This document shows, one piece after another, positions 16,942 through 25,460 of a stretch of 64,000 bases of DNA. The position numbers and the translations under genes are program-made. How positions within the stretch are numbered: position 1 is the stretch's first letter; each line of letters starts with the position of its first letter. Below the pieces are notes generated by a model that saw nothing but the letters and a program-made list of their open reading frames with translations, did no database searches and was not told where the DNA came from. The DNA comes from Halomonas sp. GT (GTDB lineage Bacteria; Pseudomonadota; Gammaproteobacteria; Pseudomonadales; Halomonadaceae), in the NCBI RefSeq assembly GCF_002082565.1, contig NZ_CP020562.1, forward strand, positions 3,782,001-3,846,000, given 5' to 3'.

Positions 16942-17733
16942 ATGAGCCAAGCGCCCCTGCTTTACACCGTGGAAGATGGCGTCGCCTGTATCACGCTGAA
17001 CCGCCCCGATAGCCTGAACAGCTTCAACACTGAAATGCATGCCGAGATGCGTAAGGCGCTAAAAGCCGTGCGTCAGGACTCAAGCGTTCGCGCTTTGTTA
17101 CTGACCGGCAACGGACGAGGCTTCTGCGCTGGTCAGGATCTTTCCGACCGAAGCGTCGCGCCCGGCGAGCAAGCCCCCGACCTCGGCGAGTCGCTTGAAA
17201 AACGCTACAACCCTATGTTGCGCGCTCTTAAAGACATGCCGTTCCCAACCATTTGTGCGGTGAACGGTGTGGCGGCGGGAGCCGGTGCCAACATCGCCCT
17301 GGCCTGCGACATCGTATTGGCTGCTCGTTCGGCAAGTTTTATCCAGGCTTTCTGCAAGATTGGATTAATTCCCGACTCCGGCGGCACCTGGACTCTGCCT
17401 AACTTAGTCGGCATGGCCCGGGCTAAGGGCCTAGCCATGCTTGGCGACAAGCTGCCCGCCGAGACTGCCGAACAGTGGGGCATGATCTGGCGCTGCGTCG
17501 ATGATGAGGTGCTTCAGGAAGAAGCCATGAACATGGCTCGCCACTTGGCCACTCAACCAACGCGCGGCTTGGCGCTTATCAAACGTGCCCTGCACGCCAG
17601 CAGCGATAACAGCTTCAACGAGCAGCTCGACCTGGAACGCGACCTACAGCGCCTTGCCGGACGCACGGAAGATTACCGCGAAGGCGTCAGCGCTTTTATC
17701 GAGAAACGTCGCCCCACCTTCAAGGGAGAGTGA
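16942..17733 (+). CDS. paaG: PaaG, 1,2-epoxyphenylacetyl-CoA isomerase
   Basis: A 263-residue crotonase-superfamily isomerase converting ring-1,2-epoxyphenylacetyl-CoA to the oxepin-CoA, and acting again on a later double-bond intermediate. The GFCAGQDLSDR oxyanion segment and VNGVAAGAGANIALACDIVLA are in place. IPDSGGTWTLPNLVG has an aspartate where hydratases have a glutamate, as in PaaG. AAGGA lies eight bases before the ATG at 16942; longer in-frame starts overlap paaF. It is followed immediately by paaH: the TGA at 17731-17733 is one base before the paaH ATG. Family length is about 262. Confidence 0.93.
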   Translation: MSQAPLLYTVEDGVACITLNRPDSLNSFNTEMHAEMRKALKAVRQDSSVRALLLTGNGRGFCAGQDLSDRSVAPGEQAPDLGESLEKRYNPMLRALKDMPFPTICAVNGVAAGAGANIALACDIVLAARSASFIQAFCKIGLIPDSGGTWTLPNLVGMARAKGLAMLGDKLPAETAEQWGMIWRCVDDEVLQEEAMNMARHLATQPTRGLALIKRALHASSDNSFNEQLDLERDLQRLAGRTEDYREGVSAFIEKRRPTFKGE

Positions 17734-17734
17734 T

Positions 17735-19273
17735 ATGCCAGCCCTTCCCACGTCGGCCGTTATTGGTGTGATTGGCGCAGGTGCCATGGGTGCCGGTATC
17801 GCTCAGGTTGCCGCCCAGGCTGGTCACTCAGTCATCCTGCATGACAATCAACCGGGCGCCGCCAAAGCGGGCATTGAGAACATTCGCCGCCAGCTGGAAA
17901 AGCGTGTTGCCAAAGGCAAGATGACCCAAGGCGATGTGGATAACATCATTACTCGCCTGCAGCCCGCCGAGGCTATCGATGCCTTGGCCGACAGCCGTTT
18001 GGTTATCGAAGCTATCGTCGAGAATCTTGAGATCAAACGTCAGGTGTTCGCTCAACTTGAAGCGTTATGCTCACCGGATACCTTGCTCGCCAGTAATACC
18101 TCGTCGCTGTCGATTACCTCCATTGCCGCAAACCTTGAACACCCAGAGCGCATGGCGGGACTGCACTTCTTCAACCCCGCCCCCGTAATGAAGCTGGTGG
18201 AAGTGGTGTCTGGCCTGGCGACTACCGCTGAGGTTGCTGAGACTCTTTACGCCACTGCCAATGCCTGGGGCAAGATTGCAGTTCACGCCAGCTCCACCCC
18301 TGGGTTCATTGTTAACCGCGTGGCACGACCATTCTATGCCGAAGGGCTACGACTGCTGCAGGAAGGTGCCAGCGATGCCGCCACGATAGATGCGCTGCTG
18401 CGTCAGGCGGGTGGATTCCGTATGGGGCCTTTCGAGCTAATGGATCTGATCGGTCATGACGTTAACTACGCGGTGACCCGCTCGGTGTTCGATGCCTACT
18501 ACGGCGATACCCGTTTCGAGCCTTCCTTAGTACAGCAAGCACTGGTGGAAGCAGGACGCTTGGGGCGCAAATCCGGCCAAGGCTTTTTTGACTACGCGGG
18601 TGAAAACGCTGCGAAGCCACAGCCTAAATTTGCAGCACCAGCAAACGTGGAACTACCAGCACTTGTCGTACAGGGCGACCCTGGCGTGATCGCTCCACTG
18701 TTGGAACGCGCCCAGGAAGCTGGCCTCGACGTCGTTCGTCGCGAATCACTCCAGCCAGATGGCACGCCTCGCTTATATCTGGGTGATCTAGTGCTGGCCC
18801 TTAGCGACGGGCGGTGCGCCGCCGAGCGCGCGGTCAATGAAGGGCTCGACGCCCAGGTACTGTTCGACCTGTGTTTGGACTACCGCAGCGCCAGCGCCAT
18901 CGCACTTGCTGCCAGCCACACCACATCACCCGAGGCTCGCCAACTGGCGACGGCTTTCTTCCAACGCTTGGGGATAGACGTGGCCTGGCTAACCGACACC
19001 CCGGGGCTGGTGGTACTGCGCACCGTAGCCATGCTCGCCAATGAAGCTGCCGATGCCGTACTCCAGGGTGTCTGCAGTGCCCAGGATGGCGACCTGGCCA
19101 TGCAGGCTGGCGTCAACTACCCCCGCGGCCCCTTGGCCTGGGCAGACTCACTGGGTCTGCCCTTCGTTCACCGCACCCTGACGCATCTACAGCAGAGCTA
19201 CGGCGAAGAGCGCTATCGCAGCTCGTTTCTGCTGCGGCGCAACGCCTTGAGCGAGGAAAGCTTTCATGAGTGA
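17735..19273 (+). CDS. paaH: PaaH, 3-hydroxyadipyl-CoA dehydrogenase
   Basis: A 512-residue NAD-dependent 3-hydroxyacyl-CoA dehydrogenase. The Rossmann motif GVIGAGAMGAGIAQVAAQAG is near residues 10-30, the active-site stretch GLHFFNPAPVMKLVEVV near 140-155, and a first C-terminal helical domain follows (FIVNRVARPFYAEGLRL, MGPFELMDLIG). A second such domain follows the GNAAKPQP-like linker and ends with NYPRGPLAWADSLG. This double C-terminal form is typical of PaaH (E. coli about 475 residues). It oxidises 3-hydroxyadipyl-CoA to 3-oxoadipyl-CoA. An AGGGAGAG site precedes the ATG at 17735. The paaI start overlaps its end by eight bases, indicating coupled translation. Confidence 0.92.
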   Translation: MPALPTSAVIGVIGAGAMGAGIAQVAAQAGHSVILHDNQPGAAKAGIENIRRQLEKRVAKGKMTQGDVDNIITRLQPAEAIDALADSRLVIEAIVENLEIKRQVFAQLEALCSPDTLLASNTSSLSITSIAANLEHPERMAGLHFFNPAPVMKLVEVVSGLATTAEVAETLYATANAWGKIAVHASSTPGFIVNRVARPFYAEGLRLLQEGASDAATIDALLRQAGGFRMGPFELMDLIGHDVNYAVTRSVFDAYYGDTRFEPSLVQQALVEAGRLGRKSGQGFFDYAGENAAKPQPKFAAPANVELPALVVQGDPGVIAPLLERAQEAGLDVVRRESLQPDGTPRLYLGDLVLALSDGRCAAERAVNEGLDAQVLFDLCLDYRSASAIALAASHTTSPEARQLATAFFQRLGIDVAWLTDTPGLVVLRTVAMLANEAADAVLQGVCSAQDGDLAMQAGVNYPRGPLAWADSLGLPFVHRTLTHLQQSYGEERYRSSFLLRRNALSEESFHE

Positions 19274-19748
19274 TACCCAACTGACCCCACAACAGCTGGC
19301 GGAAGCCTGTGCCGACGCGATGTTTTCCCGCGACCATGCCAGCCAAGGACTGGGCATGCGTATTACTCGCGTGGCCCCCGGCTTCGCCGAACTGACCATG
19401 ACCGTGCGTCAAGACATGGTGCAAGGGCACGGCAACTGCCATGGCGGATTTCTATTTACCCTGGCCGATTCCGCCTTTGCGTTCGCCTGCAACAGTTACG
19501 ATGAAGCCACCGTCGCCGCTGGCTGCAGTATCGACTATCTCGGCCCCGGCCAGCTAGGCGACGAGATCACCGCCACTGCCGAAGAGCGCAGCCGCCGTGG
19601 GCGCACCGGCATTTACGACATTACGTTGCGCAATCAGCACGGCGATACCATTGCCTTGTTCCGCGGACGTTCCTACAAAATTCGCGGCAGCGTACGCCGC
19701 CTGGAAGATACTGACGCAGAAAATACTGCTGCTGGAGATAACCGATGA
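19266..19748 (+). CDS. paaI: PaaI, hydroxyphenylacetyl-CoA thioesterase
   Basis: A 160-residue hot-dog fold thioesterase. PaaI frees CoA trapped in hydroxylated phenylacetyl-CoA side products. The characteristic [23 protein letters not shown] stretch, carrying the catalytic asparagine/aspartate region, and the [10 protein letters not shown] and [10 protein letters not shown] strands are all visible. The ATG at 19266 overlaps the end of paaH, and its own end overlaps the paaJ start by four bases, so paaH, paaI and paaJ are translationally coupled. Length fits the family (about 140). Confidence 0.92.
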   Translation: MSDTQLTPQQLAEACADAMFSRDHASQGLGMRITRVAPGFAELTMTVRQDMVQGHGNCHGGFLFTLADSAFAFACNSYDEATVAAGCSIDYLGPGQLGDEITATAEERSRRGRTGIYDITLRNQHGDTIALFRGRSYKIRGSVRRLEDTDAENTAAGDNR

Positions 19749-20950
19749 AAGACGCGCTGATCATTGATGCCATTCGTACCCCGATAGGTCGCTACGGCGG
19801 CGCACTTTCCAGCATGCGTGCCGATGACCTGGGGGCCATTCCCATGCGCACCCTGAGGGAACGCAACCCAGGTGTCGATTGGTCGCTGATTGACGATATC
19901 TTTTACGGCTGCGCCAACCAGGCGGGTGAAGATAACCGTAACGTGGCGCGCATGTCCGCGCTGCTGGCCGGGCTGCCGGTCGAGGTGCCCGGCACCACCA
20001 TTAACCGGCTTTGCGGGTCTGGTATGGATGCAATAGGCAATGCCGCCCGCACCATTAAGACCGGCGAAGCGGGGTTGATGATCGCCGGAGGGGTGGAGTC
20101 GATGTCCCGGGCACCCTTCGTGATGGGCAAGGCCGAACAAGCCTTCTCACGCCAAGCCGATATTTTCGACACCACCATCGGCTGGCGCTTCATCAATCGT
20201 GCCATGAAAGCCCAGTTCGGCGTGGACTCCATGCCCGAAACCGCTGAAAACGTGGCGGAACAGTTTGGTATTTCCCGGGAAGACCAGGACGCCTTCGCCC
20301 TGCGCAGCCAGCAGCGTACCGCCGCCGCTATCGAGGCTGGCCGCTTGGCCGAAGAGATTGTTCCGGTTGAAATCCCCCGCCGCAAACAAGACCCGCTGGT
20401 GGTGGATACCGATGAGCACCCGCGCGCTACCACAACTGCCGAGCAGCTTGCCAAGCTACCCACACCTTTCCGCGAAGGCGGCAGCGTGACAGCAGGTAAT
20501 GCCTCTGGGGTTAACGATGGCGCCTGTGCGCTGCTGTTGGCATCTGTCGAGCAGGCTGAACGTTTCAGCCTCACGCCACGCGCTCGTGTGGTGGGTATGG
20601 CCACCGCTGGCGTGGAGCCGCGCATTATGGGGTTCGGCCCCTCTCCCGCTACCCGTAAGGTACTCGCCCAGGCCGGACTTACTCTCGACCAAATGGACGT
20701 TATCGAACTCAATGAAGCCTTTGCTGCTCAGGCGCTGGCAGTCATGCGTGACTTGGGGCTGAGCGATGATGCTGAACACGTCAATCCCAACGGAGGGGCC
20801 ATTGCACTTGGCCATCCGCTGGGTATGAGTGGCGCTCGATTGGTGACCACCGCTCTACATGAACTGGAACGTCGGCAAGGGCGCTTTGCGCTATGCACCA
20901 TGTGTATTGGTGTTGGACAGGGCATTGCTCTGATCATTGAGCGCTTATAA
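19745..20950 (+). CDS. paaJ: PaaJ, 3-oxoadipyl-CoA thiolase
   Basis: A 401-residue thiolase. It cleaves 3-oxoadipyl-CoA with CoA to succinyl-CoA and acetyl-CoA, and also acts on 3-oxo-5,6-dehydrosuberyl-CoA in the pathway. The acylated cysteine is in [15 protein letters not shown]; the [12 protein letters not shown] segment and the histidine in [20 protein letters not shown], plus the second cysteine in [17 protein letters not shown], complete the active site. GGAG lies seven bases before the ATG. It overlaps paaI by four bases; paaK follows 66 bases later. PcaF of the beta-ketoadipate pathway is a near homologue, but the context favours PaaJ. Confidence 0.92.
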   Translation: MKDALIIDAIRTPIGRYGGALSSMRADDLGAIPMRTLRERNPGVDWSLIDDIFYGCANQAGEDNRNVARMSALLAGLPVEVPGTTINRLCGSGMDAIGNAARTIKTGEAGLMIAGGVESMSRAPFVMGKAEQAFSRQADIFDTTIGWRFINRAMKAQFGVDSMPETAENVAEQFGISREDQDAFALRSQQRTAAAIEAGRLAEEIVPVEIPRRKQDPLVVDTDEHPRATTTAEQLAKLPTPFREGGSVTAGNASGVNDGACALLLASVEQAERFSLTPRARVVGMATAGVEPRIMGFGPSPATRKVLAQAGLTLDQMDVIELNEAFAAQALAVMRDLGLSDDAEHVNPNGGAIALGHPLGMSGARLVTTALHELERRQGRFALCTMCIGVGQGIALIIERL

Positions 20951-21016
20951 GCCCCTCATCCTGACCATGGCTCATAAAACGTAGCCCAATAACAACTTGC
21001 TTGACCGGAGATCCTG

Positions 21017-22330
21017 ATGAATCAGCCCGCTACGCGTATCGACACTGCGACTCTCGACCCCTTGGAAACCGCCAGCGTCGACGAGCTACGCGCCACTCAG
21101 GTCAAGCGCCTGAAGTGGAGCTTGAAGCACGCTTACGACAATGTGCCGTTCTACCGTCAGTCTTTCGACAAGGCTGGGGTACATCCCGACGATATCCACA
21201 CGCTGGCAGATCTCGCCAAACTGCCGTTCACCACCAAGGCCGATTTGCGCGACAACTACCCGTTTGGCATGTTGGCCACGCCGATGAGTGAGATCGTTCG
21301 CATCCATGCCTCTAGCGGCACCACCGGGCAACCGACGGTGGTGGGCTACACCCAAAAGGATATTGATGTGTGGTCCGATGTGGTGGCGCGCTCAATCCGT
21401 GCCGCGGGCGGCAGCCGCAACGACAAGGTGCATGTCGCCTATGGCTACGGCCTGTTCACCGGCGGGCTGGGCGCTCATTACGGTGCCGAGCGCCTGGGCT
21501 GCGCGGTCATCCCCATGTCGGGCGGACAGACTGAGAAACAGGTTCAGTTAATTCGTGATTTCCAGCCGGACATCATCATGGTCACCCCCTCGTATATGCT
21601 CAACATCGCAGACGAGATGGAGCGACAAGGGATTGACCCGCGCACACTGCCCCTGCGCACTGGCATTTTCGGTGCCGAACCCTGGACCGATAGCATGCGC
21701 ACGGCCTTAGAGCAGCGCCTGGGCATTGACGCCCTCGATATTTACGGCCTCTCTGAAGTAATGGGGCCCGGCGTGGGCATGGAGTGCCTGGAAACCAAAG
21801 ATGGCCCGACCATCTGGGAAGATCATTTCTACCCCGAGATCATCGACCCAATCAGCGGTGACGTCCTGCCAGACGGCGAATACGGCGAGTTGGTGTTCAC
21901 CACCCTAACCAAAGAAGGCCTGCCGGTGATTCGTTACCGCACCCGCGATCTGACCCGCCTGCTGCCGGGCACAGCGCGCCCTATGCGCCGCATCGACAAG
22001 ATCACTGGCCGCAGCGACGACATGCTGATTATTCGCGGTGTGAATGTGTTCCCCTCTCAGATCGAAGAGCAACTGCTCAAGATCGCGTCGCTTTCACCCC
22101 ACTACGAGATCGAAGTCAGCCGCCAAGGCAATATGGACATGGTGCTTGTCCGGGTAGAGGCGAATCATCATGACATCGCCCGCGACCCCGTGGCCTGTGA
22201 ACAAGCAGCGAAACAGCTTCAGCATGCCATCAAGACATATATTGGTATCAGCACCCAGGTTGAAGTGTGCCCGGTAGAGAGCGTGATGCGCTCGCTAGGC
22301 AAGGCCAGACGCGTCAAGGATCTTCGCTGA
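21017..22330 (+). CDS. paaK: PaaK, phenylacetate-CoA ligase
   Basis: A 437-residue AMP-forming acyl-CoA ligase that activates phenylacetate with ATP and CoA, the entry step of the pathway. Conserved pieces are the phosphate loop HASSGTTGQPTVVGYT, the adenine/phenyl pocket residues around DIYGLSEVMGPGVGMEC, the YRTRDLTRL hinge region and the C-terminal lysine domain around KARRVKDL. GGAG precedes the ATG. It ends the paaFGHIJK operon; a strong terminator lies 58 bases after its stop. Length equals E. coli PaaK (437). Confidence 0.94.
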   Translation: MNQPATRIDTATLDPLETASVDELRATQVKRLKWSLKHAYDNVPFYRQSFDKAGVHPDDIHTLADLAKLPFTTKADLRDNYPFGMLATPMSEIVRIHASSGTTGQPTVVGYTQKDIDVWSDVVARSIRAAGGSRNDKVHVAYGYGLFTGGLGAHYGAERLGCAVIPMSGGQTEKQVQLIRDFQPDIIMVTPSYMLNIADEMERQGIDPRTLPLRTGIFGAEPWTDSMRTALEQRLGIDALDIYGLSEVMGPGVGMECLETKDGPTIWEDHFYPEIIDPISGDVLPDGEYGELVFTTLTKEGLPVIRYRTRDLTRLLPGTARPMRRIDKITGRSDDMLIIRGVNVFPSQIEEQLLKIASLSPHYEIEVSRQGNMDMVLVRVEANHHDIARDPVACEQAAKQLQHAIKTYIGISTQVEVCPVESVMRSLGKARRVKDLR

Positions 22331-22387
22331 TTCAGGCACTAATGCTTAAAAGCCTCGTATTGCCATAGATCGACAAGCTAGACCAAT

Positions 22388-22419
22388 GCCCTTGCAGGCA
22401 CCCTTGCAAGGGCTTTTTT
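22388..22419 (+). terminator. Rho-independent terminator after paaK
   Basis: GCCCTTGC at 22388-22395 pairs with GCAAGGGC at 22406-22413, followed directly by six T. It closes the paaFGHIJK operon before the separate paaA promoter. Confidence 0.8.
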
Positions 22420-22536
22420 ATTCCCAAACAGCCAGCTTTGATGAAAAAAGATAGAACATTAAGAATCACTTAATTTACCCCCCTTTTCCTTTACAAACCA
22501 ACCACATTGGCTTTATCCGTAATCACAAAGTCTTAA

Positions 22537-22585
22537 AGTGACACACAAAAATAGTTATTGATAAAATATTTTGTGTCACTATACT
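22537..22585 (+). promoter_or_regulatory. paaA promoter with inverted-repeat operator
   Basis: A sigma70-type promoter (TTGATA at 22558-22563, 16-base spacer, TATACT at 22580-22585) lies 51 bases before paaA. A perfect inverted repeat, AGTGACAC at 22537-22544 and GTGTCACT at 22573-22580, surrounds it, with the right arm abutting the -10 element. Repression by PaaX is the likely use. The arms do not match the E. coli PaaX consensus closely, so the factor is inferred. Confidence 0.55.
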
Positions 22586-22636
22586 TTAAACAAGATAAGC
22601 CACACTCCCTGATAGTCCGACGCCGCGGAGGTCTCT

Positions 22637-23623
22637 ATGTACGCGCAGCTCGTTGAAACCGGCTCTAACAAACTTAAAACGCTTGATGAGATGGGTCCTG
22701 AGGAACGCCAGTTCCAGGAGCGCATCAATGATGAAATCAAAATAGAACCTAAGAATTGGATGCCGGACGCCTATCGCAAGACGTTGATCCGTCAGATCTC
22801 TCAACACGCGCACTCCGAGATCGTCGGTATGCTTCCGGAAGGTAACTGGCTGACACGTGCGCCGACCCTTAAGCGCAAGCTGCAGCTAATGGCCAAGATT
22901 CAGGATGAGGCGGGTCATGGCCTGTACCTCTATAGCGCCATGGAAACTCTGGGTGCCGACCGCGACGAAGAGATCGACAAGCTTCACGATGGCCGCGCCA
23001 AGTACTCCAGTATCTTCAACTACCCAACGCTCAACTGGGCTGACATGGGCACCATCGGCTGGCTGGTCGACGGCGCAGCCATCGTCAATCAGGTACCGCT
23101 ACAGCGCACCTCTTACGGCCCCTACGCGCGCGCCATGATTCGCGTGTGCAAGGAAGAGAGTTTCCATCAGCGCCAGGGTTATCAAATTCTGTTGACCATG
23201 ATGCAAGAGGGCACTGACGACCAGAAAGCCATGGTGCAGGACTCCATCAACCGCTTCTGGTGGCCATCACTAATGATGTTCGGGCCATCTGACGAAAACT
23301 CACCCAACAGTGCTCAGTCGATGGCCTGGAAGATCAAACGCCACAGCAACGATGAGTTGCGCCAGCGCTTCCTCGATCAAACCGTACCGCAGCTAGAGTT
23401 GCTGGGCTGCACCGCTCCCGACCCGGATCTCAAATATAACGAAGAGACCGGCCACTATGAGTTCGGTGAAATCGACTGGCAGGAATTTTTCGATGTCGTG
23501 AAAGGCAACGGCCCCTGCAACCGCGAGCGCATTGAAGCACGTCGTAGCGCCATTGATAACGGTGCCTGGGTGCGTGAAGCCGCCGTGGCCTATGCTGCCA
23601 AGCGTCAACGCCGAGCAGCCTGA
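22637..23623 (+). CDS. paaA: PaaA, catalytic subunit of the phenylacetyl-CoA epoxidase
   Basis: A 328-residue ferritin-like diiron protein and the catalytic subunit of the PaaABCE multicomponent oxygenase, which makes ring-1,2-epoxyphenylacetyl-CoA. The two iron-binding helix pairs are seen as [12 protein letters not shown] (E61), [11 protein letters not shown] (E91, H94) and [14 protein letters not shown] strong GGAGG site precedes the ATG. The length is close to E. coli PaaA (309). It is first in the paaABCDE-paaZ transcription unit and has its own promoter and operator just upstream. Confidence 0.95.
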   Translation: MYAQLVETGSNKLKTLDEMGPEERQFQERINDEIKIEPKNWMPDAYRKTLIRQISQHAHSEIVGMLPEGNWLTRAPTLKRKLQLMAKIQDEAGHGLYLYSAMETLGADRDEEIDKLHDGRAKYSSIFNYPTLNWADMGTIGWLVDGAAIVNQVPLQRTSYGPYARAMIRVCKEESFHQRQGYQILLTMMQEGTDDQKAMVQDSINRFWWPSLMMFGPSDENSPNSAQSMAWKIKRHSNDELRQRFLDQTVPQLELLGCTAPDPDLKYNEETGHYEFGEIDWQEFFDVVKGNGPCNRERIEARRSAIDNGAWVREAAVAYAAKRQRRAA

Positions 23624-23682
23624 GCTGGCAACGTCTGATTTTTAAAACCCGACTTTTAAAACACTATTTTTTAGAACAATAG

Positions 23683-23700
23683 GGAGTCTCGCGAGACTCC
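23683..23700 (+). repeat. Perfect 18-bp palindrome before paaB
   Basis: GGAGTCTCGCGAGACTCC is fully self-complementary and lies between paaA and paaB. It ends 22 bases before the preferred paaB start and two bases before an alternative ATG at 23702. In mRNA it would form a stable hairpin that sequesters one potential ribosome site, so it may tune paaA:paaB ratios. Confidence 0.5.
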
Positions 23701-23722
23701 TATGACCACTGAGGCATCTCTC

Positions 23723-24004
23723 ATGGCTGACTGGCCCCTCTTCGAAGTTTTTATACGCAGCAAACACGGCCTTAACCACAAGCACGTCGGCAGCGTACAC
23801 GCCGCTGATCGCAGCATGGCAATCGAAAATGCCCGCGAGCTTTATACCCGTCGTAATGAAGGGGTGAGCATCTGGGTGGTTCCGGCCAGCGAAATCACCG
23901 CGTCTTCTCCTGATGAGAAAGAGCCGCTGTTTGACCCGTCTAACGACAAGGTCTATCGCCACGCATCCTTCTACAAACTGCCGAAAGAAGTCGGCCACAT
24001 GTAA
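23723..24004 (+). CDS. paaB: PaaB, structural subunit of the phenylacetyl-CoA epoxidase
   Basis: A 93-residue subunit. PaaB links PaaA-PaaC heterodimers within the epoxidase complex and is required for activity. The family core WPLFEVFIRSKHGLNHKHVG, the HAADRSMAIENARELYTRR helix, SIWVVPAS and DKVYRHASFYKLP are all present. The ATG at 23723 with GAGG eight bases upstream gives the usual length (E. coli PaaB 95). An upstream ATG at 23702 adds seven residues and sits directly after an 18-bp palindrome. It is preceded by paaA and followed by paaC within 14 bases. Confidence 0.92.
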   Translation: MADWPLFEVFIRSKHGLNHKHVGSVHAADRSMAIENARELYTRRNEGVSIWVVPASEITASSPDEKEPLFDPSNDKVYRHASFYKLPKEVGHM

Positions 24005-24018
24005 GGAGGTAGGCTGTG

Positions 24019-24828
24019 ATGAAGAACATGGCTCTGAAGAACATTGCTCAAAAAACACAAACCCCGTTGACCGACTACCTGTTACGCCTTGGGGACAGCG
24101 CTTTGGTGCTTGGCCAGCGCCACGCGCAGCTGTGTGGCAAGGCTCCAGCGTTGGAAGAAGAGCTGGCCTTAATGAATGTAGGGCTCGACCTCTTCGGACA
24201 GGCACGCAACTGGCTTGGCTATGCGGCTGAACTGATGGTTGCTGACCTGGTAACTGACAATATCGATGCCGATCATCTGGCCTTTCGCCGCGATGCCCAG
24301 GACTTTCGTAATCTGTTGATCACCGAGCAGCCCAACGGTGACTTTGCAGACACCATAGGACGTCAGTTCCTGTTCGATGCTTGGCACGTTCATCTACTTG
24401 ATGGCTTGGCTGGGTCCAGCGACCCGCGAATTGCCGAAGTGGCTGCTAAATCGCTTAAAGAAGCAACGTACCACCTTCGCCGCTCCTCTGAATGGGTGAT
24501 TCGCCTGGGCGATGGCACCGAAGAAAGCCACACCCGTATGCAGCGCGCGCTCGACAACCTTTGGCAGTTCACCGGCGAGCTATTGCAGGTCGACGAGATT
24601 GATCAGGCCATGATAGAAGCCGGCATCGCGCCTGATCCTGAAACCATTGCCGTGCGCTGGAAAGCGACGATAGAAGAAGTACTTGAGGAAGCCACGCTGG
24701 AGCGGCCTTCCTACGACGCCTGGATGTATACCGGCGGCAAAGTCGGCCATCACACCGAGCACCTGGGCTTTCTGTTGGCGGAAATGCAATACCTGCCGAG
24801 GGCATATCCCGATGCGACCGTCTGGTAA
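24019..24828 (+). CDS. paaC: PaaC, structural diiron-like subunit of the phenylacetyl-CoA epoxidase
   Basis: A 269-residue ferritin-like protein that pairs with PaaA as a non-catalytic partner. The helical pattern includes LRLGDSALVLGQRHAQLCG, EEELALMNVGLDLFGQARNWL, and EATYHLRRSSEWVIRLGDGTEESH with the C-terminal HTEHLGFLLAEMQYL. A very strong AAGGAGGT lies eight bases before the ATG at 24019 (five before a GTG at 24016). The stop overlaps the start of paaD by 17 bases, so the genes are coupled. E. coli PaaC has 248 residues. Confidence 0.92.
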   Translation: MKNMALKNIAQKTQTPLTDYLLRLGDSALVLGQRHAQLCGKAPALEEELALMNVGLDLFGQARNWLGYAAELMVADLVTDNIDADHLAFRRDAQDFRNLLITEQPNGDFADTIGRQFLFDAWHVHLLDGLAGSSDPRIAEVAAKSLKEATYHLRRSSEWVIRLGDGTEESHTRMQRALDNLWQFTGELLQVDEIDQAMIEAGIAPDPETIAVRWKATIEEVLEEATLERPSYDAWMYTGGKVGHHTEHLGFLLAEMQYLPRAYPDATVW

Positions 24829-25441
24829 CCCACCGCCTGCGCCTGTCAGTGATGGACCTATCGATAACAGACCTATCGATAACAGGCCTACCGATGATTG
24901 GCCTTCAAGCGACTTGATCGGCAGCGACCGTCGCGGGCTGCCACCCGCCGGTGAAAAAGGCGATATCGACGCCGTGCTGGCGGTTTTAGAGCAAGTGCCA
25001 GACCCAGAAGTGCCGGTGGTCAGCGTGGTTGAACTGGGAATTGTGCGCGATATCGACTGGGTGGACGATCGGCTGGCGGTCAATGTGACCCCCACCTACT
25101 CCGGCTGCCCGGCGACGGAAGTTATCGAACAGCATATTCATGAAGCGTTGGTGGCCGCTGGTTACTCAGACCCGCTGATTCAGCGCCGCCTTTCACCTGC
25201 CTGGACCACCGATTGGTTGACCGACACCGGGCGAGAAAAATTGCGCGCTTACGGCATTGCACCACCGGTGGGAAGTGCTGGCAAACGCAGCCTGACGGGG
25301 CAGTCTGACCCGGTAGTGCCCTGCCCTTTATGTGGCAGCAACGCGACCGAACGCGTCAGCGAATTCGGCTCTACGGCTTGCAAGGCGCTCTACCGCTGCC
25401 TCGATTGCCTGGAGCCTTTCGATTATTTCAAGTGTCTGTAA
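24812..25441 (+). CDS. paaD: PaaD, MIP18-family Fe-S maturation protein of the epoxidase
   Basis: A 209-residue protein. PaaD is thought to help insert the Fe-S cluster of PaaE. The MIP18/DUF59-like domain (IDAVLAVLEQVPDPEVPVVS, NVTPTYSGCPATEVIEQHI) is followed by SPAWTTDWLTDTGREKLRAYGIAPP and a C-terminal zinc-ribbon-like CPLCGSN...CLDC block ending FDYFKCL. Compared with E. coli PaaD (165) it has an N-terminal extension of about 45 residues built on a three-copy 15-base repeat (PIDNR units). The extension overlaps the end of paaC, and GAGGG precedes the ATG. An internal start after the extension is possible, and the real N-terminus needs testing. Confidence 0.88.
   Translation: MRPSGNPPPAPVSDGPIDNRPIDNRPTDDWPSSDLIGSDRRGLPPAGEKGDIDAVLAVLEQVPDPEVPVVSVVELGIVRDIDWVDDRLAVNVTPTYSGCPATEVIEQHIHEALVAAGYSDPLIQRRLSPAWTTDWLTDTGREKLRAYGIAPPVGSAGKRSLTGQSDPVVPCPLCGSNATERVSEFGSTACKALYRCLDCLEPFDYFKCL
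24856..24900 (+). repeat. Three-copy 15-bp tandem repeat in paaD
   Basis: ACCTATCGATAACAG at 24856-24870 is repeated exactly at 24871-24885, with a degenerate third copy to 24900. It encodes PIDNR-type units in the N-terminal extension of PaaD and looks like a slippage expansion. Confidence 0.8.
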
Positions 25442-25460
25442 AACGACGAGACCATTTCCC

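Noticed and set aside
19903..20712. A 269-residue open frame on the minus strand opposite paaJ
   Set aside because: It is antisense to an intact thiolase, has low-complexity serine/arginine-rich content and no family features.
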